NCBI GenBank assembly: GCA_008921705.1
Contig: VFFE01007795.1
Coordinates: forward strand, 883,811 to 947,810
Source: Burhinus oedicnemus
Lineage: Eukaryota > Chordata > Aves > Charadriiformes > Burhinidae
Direction of reading: 5' to 3'
Length of the DNA stretch: 64,000 nucleotides
A program made the position numbers and the translations under genes. Shown here one piece after another: positions 36,880 to 47,434 of the stretch; positions within the stretch are counted from its first letter, which is position 1, and each line of letters begins with the position of its first letter. The notes under the pieces are model-generated. The model had not been told where the DNA came from and did not search any database. It saw only the letters and a program-made list of their open reading frames with translations.

Positions 36880-37060
36880 GCTTTGACCAGATCTTCCTTA
36901 ATAAGGCATCTTTTGCGGATCACTTTAATTAAGTGGGCTGTCACACAGAGGCAGGTATATTTTAATGCAGGCAGGTTCCTAGTGTTAATAGAGAGACAAG
37001 TATGTCAGAGTGAGCAGGCCACTGGGCATTGGGGCTAAATTCAGCTACACGATTGGATGA
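36880..37060. promoter_or_regulatory. Candidate regulatory stretch with mirrored NKX-type sites
   Basis: At 36921-36935 the sequence CACTTTAATTAAGTG holds CACTT and AAGTG, the two orientations of the NKX2 core, around a homeodomain TTAATTAA. Neighbouring text (ccttaataaggc, attttaatgcagg) is AT-rich and frame-free. The motif content is visible; function is inference. Confidence 0.25.
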
Positions 37061-39810
37061 GTCTTCTGCAGGCAAGAGGTTAATGTCAGTGCTGTCCTTA
37101 GGAAGGACTGGCTCTTAAAATATCACATCTGAATATATGCTCTTCTCAAGCTACAAAAATCTGTCAGGCCCATTGCCAAGAGGAATTGGGTTGCACATGC
37201 CGTGGCTTTGGTTCCTTGGTGCTCCTGCAGGGTGATCTACACACACACACATTTCCAAATCCAGGACAGCATTTTTATCTTTAAACAGCAGTGGGTGCTA
37301 AGGCACCCTCCCCCAGCAATCATAGACCCTCTGGACGAACCTGGCATGGTTTCCATGGGGCTCATTTTTCCATTGGGAAAATTCCCCATTAATAAAATCC
37401 ACGGCTCGCTCTCCTATCTGCTCTGCGCAGCAGCTTGCAAAGGTGTTCCCGAGCACTCGTTCTGCAAGGTTTCAGACTCACTGCACTGTGTGTGTAAGTT
37501 ATTTTTGTGTGCTTTGAAGCCTAAACTCTTGGTACATAACTTCAGGCAGTCGGCTGAGGCACCTGAGGCAGGGGCAACGTGCACCTTGGGCTTCCTCTGC
37601 AGCAAGGAGAGAGCAGACCCACCAGAGGCTGATTTGGATCCTATTTGGAAAACCATCTCATTTACACAAGGAAAAATGTGCATGTGTGTCTCTGTGGGTG
37701 TGCAAAGAGGTGTATGTAAGTGTACTCGCATCCTTACAGTTTTACAGGACAATTTGATGCCGTCTGAAAATGTAGCCTAAGGTATTTAAAAGCGAAGAGC
37801 ATAATCTATGGAGAGGAATACAGTATCCTGAGAAAAATGTTATATGTCTGATCTGGGAATAGTTACGGTTTAAGTGGGCTATAAATGAATACTTAACTGC
37901 TTTAGTGCTGTGAAGTGATGACCCTCACATGGCCTTGAGACATGCTGCATGGTCTCCTTTAGCTGCCACTCCACTGAAAATAATGGGAGCGTGCATAACA
38001 GAGCCAGCCTGGAGGGCAAGACTGCCTCCGGCAACTATCCAGACGGCCCTCTGCCTGATATAATGCTCTAATGTTTCCAAAACAATGTAATTCTGCTATC
38101 CTAGATACAATAAATGCTATTTATGAATTCCAAATCAAAAGCACATGTAGGCTGAGCCCCACGTTTTAATACCTGGAATAGTGCTGCTGTTGCTATACAA
38201 ACCATAAACCATTTTCATAAGAAAGAGATAAATATTGATCACTTTTAGTACATAAATCATTTCAGGGTTGTAAGGTTGTGTGGAAAAAAAAATTATTTAA
38301 TATAAATTTTTAATAAATGAAAGTGCAAATTTTGGCTTATTCCAGTTCATGATATTTCTTATTGGAAGCTATTTGGACATTCCTTGCACATTTTTTTTGT
38401 CCTTGTGAGCATTGCTAGTTTTAGCATGAATGATCATTCATCTAAGAATTCATGCCTGAAATGAAATGCTTCACCATTTGTTATTCTCTTCTCATAAATG
38501 TTTGTTACCCGGTCACAAGAGGGAAAGCACAGAGTGACTACACAGCTCCCCACACAGCACAAATAGTGACTAGTAGCAAGAAGCATTCAGCTGGTTCTGG
38601 AGATGAACTAAATCAGTCCAAGGTAATATTAGACACAAAGCCCTCTTCATTCCTTTCGCACTCCACCAGCGAAACAATGTCATCCCCACCTCAGCACAGC
38701 TCAGTTCTTCCCAGACAGCATCTCAGCTCCACTGCTGAGCTTACTGGAGTTGGTGGCAGGATTAAACATCACGCAGCCTCTCCACCACCGGGCTGCGCAG
38801 GAGTAGTGCATGGAAGATGGACTTCAGGCTCTCCTGCCTGCATTTCCCCATGCCTGTTCTTCCCTTGGCTTGTCGGGTGTCATTGGTGTTGGCTTGCATC
38901 TTCCACCTAGCACCAAACGAACAGGGATTTCAAAATCAGAAACGAAAACCAAATCAGACCCTTTAACAAGGATCGAGGTGGGCATGACCAAGACTAAGTG
39001 TGTGCTAGGACAGACTAAAACAGAGCAAAGCAATCAGGTCTTTGTGTTCCCCAGCAGCGCTCCAGCACTATTTTCCATCAGAGTACCTGGGGTGACACCT
39101 ATCTCCCTATGCTTTTCAATTCAGCAAATCTAGCACTGACAGTGTCCCTCTATCATGAAAGGATTCAGAAATCTGGATCCATAGCATCATGTGTAATGTA
39201 TTACACTACCAATCAATTTCACCACTACAAGAACAAGTGCAAAGCAGAGGTCAATCTGCAGCCACCAAACTGGACCAGTTGGGAAAAGTATGTTTATAAC
39301 ACGAATATGCTCAGCTAAACTCATAACCGTAAGTGTAATCAGCATAAGGCAATCAATTCCTACAGAAAATCTTCAGACCAGTTGTGATTTCCTCTGCATC
39401 TTTCATTACAATTTAACTCCTCTTCCTAACAGATTTTCTCCTTATCTTTTAGTCTTTATTTTCAGTCCTAGTGATGTCCTCTTTCATCTAGTGGGAATTC
39501 CATTATTAATAACACTGAAGCAGTGCCTGCTCATAATCTTTCCTGCTGCTGACCTCCAAGTCCTAGAATGTTTGGTATGAAGGACATTTTGTTTATCTGA
39601 TACATTGAGCCTACCTTTTTTTTCCCCAGCACAAGATAATCTGTCTGGATTCGGTTGAGCAAACTGTGCATGTATGTCTAGTATAGACTCAGGCTAGTAT
39701 AGCCAAAAAAGGCCAAAGAAAGGTGTAAAAAAAGGTTCACAGGAAATAAAAGCCCTGAATTTCAAAGTCCCTAAGTTTGGAGAAAAGGTATATTCCTATG
39801 TTGAATGAGA
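37061..39810. other. Unassigned unique DNA
   Basis: No confirmed gene. A 192-codon plus-strand frame ends at 37780 and a 152-codon frame at 38910; neither shows a domain, and both begin or run through low-complexity or unremarkable text. A short (AC)n patch lies at 37239-37250. AT-rich DNA at 38.2-38.45 kb might be regulatory. Confidence 0.45.
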
Positions 39811-39819
39811 AATAAACAA

Positions 39820-40000
39820 CAGCAGGAATGAATGATTCAGGATTTAATTGCAATATTGGAATTACTGTTAATTCTGCTACCCAAAACATAAACCTGTAAT
39901 TAAAGGTGAATACAATTCATTGCCATCAATTATCATCCCAAGCAATTGAGAATGAAGAAAGGCAAGGCATAACTCATGCTGTGGTTGACACTGTGGCAGC
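39820..40000. promoter_or_regulatory. Candidate conserved noncoding element
   Basis: AT-rich, frame-free text with repeated homeodomain-like words (gatttaattgcaatattggaattactgttaattc at 39841-39875, cctgtaattaaagg at 39893-39906, catcaattatcatcc at 39925-39939). Inference from texture. Confidence 0.28.
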
Positions 40001-40520
40001 CCAGTCCCCTGGCCTTGGCTGGAATTCCCATGCCATGTAAATAATGATATACTCAAATGGCCTTTGTGACTGGAGCTTTAAAGGTACACGTGATAATTTG
40101 GGCTCCTTTCAAAACGGGTAGTTCTGGTCCTTTAGAGCTGTGGCTGGGGTGACTACTGATTTTCAAGTTCCCCTGCTGCCGTACGAGGCTGCGTAAGTGC
40201 TCCCTTGTGACGTTAGTGCCAAGCGTGCGAGTGATGCTCAGGTAGCATGCTCCTACGTTGAATATCACTGCTCGTGTTTTGTGCACCAATACGATGCCTT
40301 CCCTCTCCCTCTGCTTCACCTCCATGAAAAGAGGGTCTGAAAAAAGTGATCAGTGAACTAGCAGAAAAACGATCAAGATTTCTCTTTTATATTAAGGTGA
40401 AGTGAATGTTCCATGAATGGCCTTTAAGGCACTTTGCAAAGGGCAGAAAGCATCAAAAGACTAACTAAATTTCGGTAGCTTTGGGCTTTGCTTTGTTAGA
40501 GATTTCCTAGGCTTGTAAGC
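40001..40520. other. Unassigned unique DNA
   Basis: A 90-codon minus-strand frame at 40053-40325 shows no domain. Nothing else recognised. Confidence 0.5.
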
Positions 40521-40529
40521 ACATTTCAA

Positions 40530-41290
40530 TCCCACACACCGATCAATTCCGCTTGGCCGATTTCTCTCCTTGGTGCTTTCATCTCAGTTTACTGGTTCAT
40601 GGTTGACTTACACTTGCTTTGATTAATTTGTGGGCTAATCATTAGCCTTCCCTGGTAAAGGTGTATTTCTGCTAACTACCCCCCTCCTTTTTTTCAACAC
40701 TATGTACTTCTAATTACATCTCCTGCCAAAGGTGACCTGAATTTGTGTGTCGCGCTGGCCTGCCTTGGAGAGAGCAGTTCGGAGCACAGCAGATAACACT
40801 ACTCATCATATCCATCACTGCATTAGTTCTGTTCCTTCGTACTTATAAATTTGAAATCAGTAAGATTTTCTCAATGGTTCAGTGCCTTACATAAACAGGC
40901 CTTAGTGGGGACCACCTCATTCCAAATTGAAGACAGCAAGTAACAGGCTTAATCATTTGGAAAGAGCAATTTGTTAAAAAGAGCAGAGCACTCGTATTAC
41001 TTTTGGTCCATCTTTATTGCTTCCAGAAGGCAACATTCTCAGGAAAGTTTTCATGGCCAGATGTTCAGCTTTTCCAGCTGTTGAAATATTTTTGGAAGGC
41101 CCATCCGTCAAGATAATATTACAGGTCACTGGGGATACGCGCTGACCTTTGCAGGAAGAGGGTGGTTTGGCTCACAGACCGGCCTTCCCGGCCAAAAGTC
41201 TGCTAGGAGGTGAGTTCTGTGACATCTCTAATTGGACCTCATTATTCAATCTAATGGCCTCGCTCAAGTCAGGGTATTAACCTGGAGTGC
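40530..41290. promoter_or_regulatory. Candidate conserved noncoding element cluster
   Basis: Two adjoining enhancer-like stretches. The first (40540-40760) has gattaatttgtgggctaatcattag and ttctaattacatc. The second (41100-41290) has inverted nuclear-receptor half sites, AGGTCA at 41123-41128 and TGACCT at 41143-41148, then ctaattggacctc and attcaatctaatggcc. Neither has a meaningful reading frame. This is among the more regulatory-looking parts of the window; conservation is untested. Confidence 0.32.
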
Positions 41291-42240
41291 AGGACAGCAG
41301 GATCAGAGCCTAGCAAGGCCTGGTATATTCAACCCTGGCAAAGCAGCAACTAATTTATGCACTGATTGTTACCATGTGATTAACATCACCTACTGATTGC
41401 TATTTCCTAACAAATAGGTTGTGATGCTCTGGCTGGCATCTTATACCATAAATGCAATGCAAGAGGTCTCTGAATATGAGCTGCAATGCCAAACCCCAGT
41501 CCAGCACGATGGTCTTCTCATTGCAGCTTGTGAATGGAGGGAAAGCCAGCTCTGGGAGTCCCCTCTGCTACCTCAACACGGGCATCCAGCGCCGTCTGAA
41601 ATCTCACTGACCTTGACCCTTACACTGCTGCTCCAGCAGAAGAGGGAGGTTTCCTAGAAGTCCTATGTCACATCTGCTGACCCCATGCAGGTGTTCTGGA
41701 TGCTTGAAAGCCTCTTGAATGGCATTAGGCACTCTTGTGGGCAGCTGAACCTGCTCCTGGTGGGCAGCCAGCTGAACGATGCTGGCTGTGGGCTAGTAGA
41801 AGGATTCAACTATGTGAGCGCAGGTTTCTAGTTCTGCTGTATAAGCCCTGGTCCCCACATGGAGGTGGGGCACAGACCCTGAAGGTCCTCTGTCACAACC
41901 GTCGGCCTCATCAGGAGGTCACTGCACCATCCTAGATGGCAACTTCTTCCTGCAGGCAACCAAACCATCCATCTTCCCTAGCTGGAAAGACAGCCTGGAC
42001 ACCTAGTGCTCAGGCAGTCCCCTACGTACTGACACCCACATGGAGGTTCCTTCATCTAGAGTCAAATCTCAGTCCTGGTTTTCCAGAGGCAGGTTATATT
42101 AAGTGTTTCCAAACAGTCGTGTCTTTGGTCTGCTTCTCAGATTGAGCAAAATTAGCATGGGACACGAAAGGTTCTGCAAGGAGCTGTGACTTTAGGTATC
42201 TGGGCCTTTAGTTCCCTGTTGTTAAATGTAATACGTGATT
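41291..42240. other. Unassigned unique DNA
   Basis: Frames of 66 to 78 codons on the plus strand between 41421 and 42145 lie in moderately GC-rich text and have no domains. No repeat recognised. Confidence 0.5.
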
Positions 42241-42269
42241 GAAAACTGCAGCCTTATGGGGACAATGTA

Positions 42270-42480
42270 CAAAACCTCACCTGCCTGATTATAAAATCAT
42301 TAACTATTTTATTGTTCTTTGCCATCTTTTTTTTTCAGGAAATAACAGCCAGGCATTTTTTCAGTTAAAAGAAATCACATAATAGATTTACATGGAAATA
42401 GTACATTTGATAATTGATTAAAATCACCACTGCTTTTAACTATTCTTTCATTCAGTTGTAATACTAAGGTGAAGAAAGCA
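42270..42480. promoter_or_regulatory. Candidate conserved noncoding element
   Basis: AT-rich frame-free sequence with ataaaatcattaactattttattg and gataattgattaaaatc words around a short T-run at 42329-42337. Enhancer-like texture only. Confidence 0.25.
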
Positions 42481-43474
42481 TCCAGCACACTTAGATTAAG
42501 CTCTCAGAATCAGCATAAATTGGCCTAAGCAGAGGGCTGACCCCAAAAAGACCTGATTCCAGCTGCTTGTCCAGCAGCAGTGTCCCTGCAGCTGTGGGAT
42601 GAGCTGAGTCAGGGAATTATCATTTAAAAAGGAGTTTTGTTGGGTTTTATACCTGGTTAGTTCTCAGCCAGATGTGGCTCATCCAGGGACTTCAAAGACT
42701 CTAATGCTGGCACATGAGAGACATGGAAACAAGTGAATATGGATCATTTTAAACCTATTATGAAACTGCAGTCTGGAAAAATATCTAACAAATTTTGAAT
42801 TTATGGCCTGGGGCAATAAATACATTTTGCAACACTCGGACTAGGTGAAAACTATTAATAGCTTAAATGTTAAAGCCTTTGTTTTCTCTGCAAAGCAGCA
42901 GCGACTGATCAGCAGTCACTCTTGCGTGCTGATCTTGCAAGTCTAACAGTCTTTTCCCCACTGCTGAGTGAGTCCCAGATGGTTCATATAGCTATTTGTC
43001 CTACATACTTATAAGGATCCATTATCTGGATAGCTGACTCGTGCAGCAAAAGATTTTCCAACCCAGAATATTTCCTCTCAGTGCTCTGTGCTATGGTTTT
43101 CAGGCATGCACGCAATATTTTAATTGATATATTTATTATTTATTATGGAGTCATTCCTTTGGAAAAGACCTCATTGCAAAAAAAGAGTACATTTAATGCC
43201 ACAACCAGAACAGAGCGAGGATTGAGGTCGTTCCACTGCCGCAGGGCCAGAAATTTTGCAGCTGAGATTGTCATAAACCGAGCACCTGCCTGGTTCACTT
43301 TTGGATGTTTATGCCAGTGATGCTAATCTTGCAGATCTAAAAAGCAGGCTGCAGACCTGATGAAAAAAGGCAGGAGCTGTCTGACGGTTTGCAGGGCAGG
43401 GCGAGGCTGCGGGAAAAGATTACACTTGCAGGAAAAGATTATGCTTGCACCGAGGAAAAAGCAGAGCTTTTTGC

Positions 43475-43475
<1 letters not shown>
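42481..43475. other. Unassigned unique DNA
   Basis: No gene recognised. Parts of 42.7-43.15 kb are AT-rich and could be conserved noncoding DNA. Confidence 0.5.

Positions 43476-43507
<32 letters not shown>
43476..43507. repeat. T12A20 tract
   Basis: Twelve T (43476-43487) run directly into twenty A (43488-43507). T12A12 is self-complementary and can extrude as a hairpin. It may mark two abutting decayed poly(A)/poly(T) tails, but no element bodies are recognisable. Confidence 0.92.
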
Positions 43508-43548
43508 GCAGTCCAGCAGCTTATACAGTTGATAGCTTTGTCTTTCAG

Positions 43549-43735
43549 ATGTCTTTTGGAAAGACCAGTGGGAATGGTAGGATGCGTTTTGCTGAAGCAG
43601 GAGCGACTATCCTCTATAAGAAATACCCCTGCGAAGCTGCCGGTGGCCCTCCGGAGCAGCAGCCGGTGGAAGCTGTGACCGCGCCGCGGGGTGGCCCGAG
43701 GGCTGCGCGGTGACACCTAGCGATGGGTAAGGTGT
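43549..43735 (+). other. Possible exon-like segment with small CpG cluster (low confidence)
   Basis: A good splice-acceptor-like string, gctttgtctttcag, ends at 43548 and is followed directly by ATG (43549) and an open frame of 54 codons to TGA at 43711-43713 (MSFGKTSGNGRMRF at its start, ending PRGGPRAAR). The second half is CpG-rich, with about a dozen CpG between 43630 and 43725, and a donor-like GGGTAAGG follows at 43725-43732. I recognise no homology. It could be a noncoding-RNA exon, a small CpG-rich regulatory patch or chance. Confidence 0.15.
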
Positions 43736-44008
43736 TGCCTGGGGAGCTCCGTTCCTGCCAGCAGGTCGGCTGAGCTGCCCTGAGCTGAGCAACGTGTCCT
43801 GGCAGACTTCTCTTTCCACGCTACGTGCCCAAAGGCAGGGTACCTGTCAGCTGCCTACGCGGCTCGCCTCCGTTCTCAAAATATGCCTCAGATTTGGCAT
43901 TATTGTACTGGTTTGGGAACACTTTGAAAAAAATGGCAGCAGTTTGTAAAGGAAGGATAGCATGTGTGGCCAGATCGCTTTTTCACCCAGGATTATGACA
44001 CCAGGGTT
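43736..44008. other. Short unassigned stretch before CR1 copy C
   Basis: Unique DNA lying between the CpG cluster and the CR1 insertion. No gene seen. Confidence 0.5.
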
Positions 44009-44355
44009 AGCACTCTCTACAACTACCTGAAAGGGGGTTGTAGCGAGGTGGGGGTCCGTCTCTCCTCCCAAGTAGGAACTGACAGCACAAGAGAAGACGG
44101 TTCAACTTGCATCAGGGAAGGTTCAGATTGGATATTAGGGAAAATTTCTTCACGGAAAGGGTTATCAAGCATTGGAACAGGCTGCCCAGGGAAGTGGTGG
44201 AATTGTCATCCCTGGAGGTATCTAAAAGACGTGTAGATGTGGTGCTGAGGGACACGGTTTAGTGGTGGACTTGGCAGTGTTAGGTTAACATTTGGACCCA
44301 ATGATCTTAAAGGTCTTTTCCAACCAAAATGATTCCATGATTCAATGATTCTATG
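44009..44355 (+). mobile_element. CR1 LINE, strongly 5'-truncated copy C
   Basis: The last third of the CR1 ORF2 C-terminal region and the 3' UTR. It starts abruptly at 'ctctacaactacctgaaaggg' (protein [13 protein letters not shown], as in copy B). It ends with three 8-bp tail units, ATTCCATG, ATTCAATG and ATTCTATG, at about 44332-44355. The protein part is split between two frames: YNYLKGG to about 44095 in one, then [19 protein letters not shown] and [15 protein letters not shown] to the normal stop (TAG at 44260-44262) in another. One net frameshift therefore lies between about 44090 and 44118. Same subfamily wording as copy B. Confidence 0.95.
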
Positions 44356-47060
44356 TTACACAGGTGGGTACAAACCCAGACAGAGCATCTCTGCCTGCCA
44401 GCACAGGACTGGACACCCCATTGGCATGACACAGTGACCCAGAGGAAACATAGCCCTGATGCGTGCTAAAGCAGCTTTACAGCTTCTTGCCTGCAACAGA
44501 CTCACACATCTGGCCTGGCTGGAGAAGGGTCCAGATGTGTCCATAACCAACACATCTGTGGAGTGCAAAGTCTATGGCGCGAGCATCTTATTTTTGTCCA
44601 ATATATGTGGATCACCTACAAGAAAGCAATGGTCCAAGCCTAGAGTGGCTGTGTGTTAGAGTAACACAAAAGGTAGTAAACAACGTCCATGTAGGACAAA
44701 TAAACAAGGTGGCATTGCTGAAATTAAGGCTGATTGCTGCATTGCCCTGCTCCTTGCAGAGCCATTTTCACCTTGGCAAAGGGGAGCTCAGCTGTCATTT
44801 GGAAATGTCGCACGGCCGTATTTCACTGCCTGACTCACAGAAACCCTCATCACCCTGTGCAAATGTTTAGAAACAGGCACCATGGCCCCTCGTCACGTGC
44901 ATAACTCATGGGCCCAGCCAGTGCAAGAACATTATAAGGCAAAGATGTCGCTGCAGCAGGTGCAACAGCTGCTTAACAATGGATTTTTCTTTTCCTTTTC
45001 TGAGTTTATTCACTGTTTGCTGAACTTTATACTGGCTCTCAGAATACTGGCAGGTTTTCTGGCTTGGCACGTCTTTGAATTATACAGGAATTCTGAACTC
45101 CCTCTCAAATATATTCAAACCCCCTATTAGCACAGTACTTCTGCTTAGACTAGTTTAAAAAAAAACAAAAAACAAAAAAACAAACCACAAAATACAAATC
45201 CAACAATAAATGTTGAAAATTTGCTTTGCCATGGCCCCAACAGCTACATAGTCATTTGGCGCCTGCCTTCATAAATCAGCCTACAGTCCAGCCTAGATGA
45301 GCTGCTTTAAAATAGTCTTTTATTGCTTTACAGGGTATGAGCTTTTTGCCATCACAGACTCAAAACAAGCCTGTGCCTCCCGGAACTGCTTGGATTCCAT
45401 CCCCTCTTCTACTTCCAAGACAGAAACTCATTTTAAAAAGCACTATGCTAGTTCAGACTGTACCGCTACCAGGGGTAGAGGAGAAAAGGCGTGAAGCAAC
45501 TGAGCAAAGATGAAGGTAGCAGAGGGACATAATCTAGTTCCTAAGGTGGAAGAAAGACAGCCTGTCCAGAGATCCTAGGCTGAGAGGGAGGAGTAGTCCT
45601 TCACAGAATACCTTAGTGGTTGTCAGTAATCACCCATTTTGGAAAAAAGGTTCTGCTCCCGAAGGAATCCTGGCAACGCTGCTTGTGTTGGCGTGCATAA
45701 AATGCACCTGGAAGGAGACATGCTTCTGGCAACAAGGCGCCAAGACAGACAGTCCCAGACTAGTTGTGCAAGCTTTCAGGTGCTTTCTTAACGTCAGCAC
45801 AAGAAGCAGATTAGGAGCAGTACTGAGCCCCTTTGGAACACAGTGAGATGGCTCACTGGGACTAGGCCCTGGCAGAGGAGGGCTATGGCCACTCAAAATT
45901 AATCTCTTTTATCAAACTCCATGTGCATACCAGAAAAAGGCTGGCTTAGCACATAGTGATGGCTCTAAGTCAAGAAGACCATCCCAGATCTAACGCTTGT
46001 GGGGAGCTAATTTTTCTGGATTTATTCCCTTGATTTGAGCTCTAGTAAGAATCTGCTTGTGAGGCACAATGGAGTCAATAGCAATTCCAGTTAACTTCAG
46101 AAAGTTTTTGGTCTTGCTGCTGTAGTGGAGGCTTCTGGCAGCAGCTCAGCTTAAGGTGGCAGAGTACTGTTAACGTGCACAGGTCTTGGTTTCTCAATTT
46201 TCTTGATACAGCAAAGGCTGGAAGACTGCAATATCTACATTTAGGCATCTGCATGTGAGCTGGGTGTCTAAGGTCCCCATAGTGGAGATCTGGTCAATAT
46301 AGTGAGTGCCTCTCCATCCCATTAAGAGTCTAGTTCTCCACAAACCAAATTATTTTCTAGACTCTTTTGAATATATTGGAAAGTTAAACGTCCTTGGACA
46401 TGGCCAGGTTACTGACAGGTACTGACTGCCAGACTAGGTGCTCCAGGGCATTCTTCCAGGCCTCCATGTGCTGCACTGGGAGGTCCTGTGTTGCATCTGC
46501 CAGCTCCTTGTTAATGTCTCAGATTCCCTGTAGCATCTCTGGCAACATGAAAAGTCTATGGAGGCAATAGAATCACCCTCTGAGCTAAGGTGTCAACATG
46601 TCTATGCAAACACTTTAGTGCAGATACTCCAGTCTTGAGCTGAATCTTATCTAATGAAATTGTGTGACAGCCAATCTGCACAGCAAGGCTTTGCTGCACT
46701 TCCCCATACTTGTGTGTGGTGGGACAGCCAAGCCTCGCAGCACCGCGCTCAGCCTGCAGCTCAGGGTTTTTATCCCTACTCTCTGCATCCCTTCTGCTCA
46801 ATAGGGAAGTTCTCACTCTTTTGCTCTGTGCAAGAACCTTGTCCGTGGACTCCTGGGCCTTGCTGCTGGTCTAGCTGAGTGCAGTTTGCTGTAGATCGTC
46901 CCAAACTAGCTTTGTGTATTGGGCTGATTTGGTCTTTAGCGGTGTTCATGTCAGTGATGCTATTAAGTGTTGTGACCTTTGATAGGAAATGGAAATGTTT
47001 TTCCCATAGTTGATAATGGTCTCACTGCTGATATTGCAACTCTATGTTGTGACTGTTTTA
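44356..47060. other. Unassigned unique DNA
   Basis: No gene recognised. An A-rich (CAAAAAA)n patch lies at 45160-45190. Frames up to 98 codons carry no domain. Confidence 0.5.
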
Positions 47061-47069
47061 CCAAAAGTT

Positions 47070-47434
47070 CCCCGGGCCCCTACCACACTCCCCCAGCCCC
47101 CTCCCTTCCTCCTGCAGCCCTGCAGGAGTTGTGCTGACAACGTTTTCTGAAAATGTCTGCACCCAGCGTCCCTCCAAAAATGGAATTTCCCCAAGACAAA
47201 GAGGAAACCACAGTAGCAGGATCTGCCCAGGCATGGTCAGAAGACAGTAGGTATAATTTTTGGGATCGCCTCTTCCCTAATCCTACTGATTCACACCATT
47301 GGGCACTGTTTCATTCAATGAAATTTCAGGAAAAATATGTCCCAATCAATTTTTATAAGAAAAAAAGAAAACAACAACTGAGCAAGGATATAAGTGTATC
47401 ACCCATTCTGAATAAGGAAGCTGTTGAATAATAA
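47070..47434 (+). other. C-rich patch followed by 92-codon frame of unknown status
   Basis: C-rich text at 47070-47107 (runs of four to five C) precedes an ATG at 47153 (A at -3) that opens a 92-codon frame ending at 47431. The predicted peptide starts MSAPSVPPKMEF, has a basic cluster YKKKRKQQ near its C-terminal third and ends NKEAVE. I recognise no family. Single-frame openness in non-GC-rich DNA makes it slightly more interesting than other short frames, but no splice, promoter or homology evidence supports it as a gene. Confidence 0.12.

Noticed and set aside
37202..37780. 192-codon plus-strand frame
   Set aside because: No domain, no ATG at its opening with good context, crosses an AC repeat and is overlapped by a 112-codon antisense frame.
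47045..47110. Canonical minus-strand G-quadruplex in the C-rich patch
   Set aside because: One loop is about nine bases or more in any four-run arrangement, so it misses the usual loop limit of seven.
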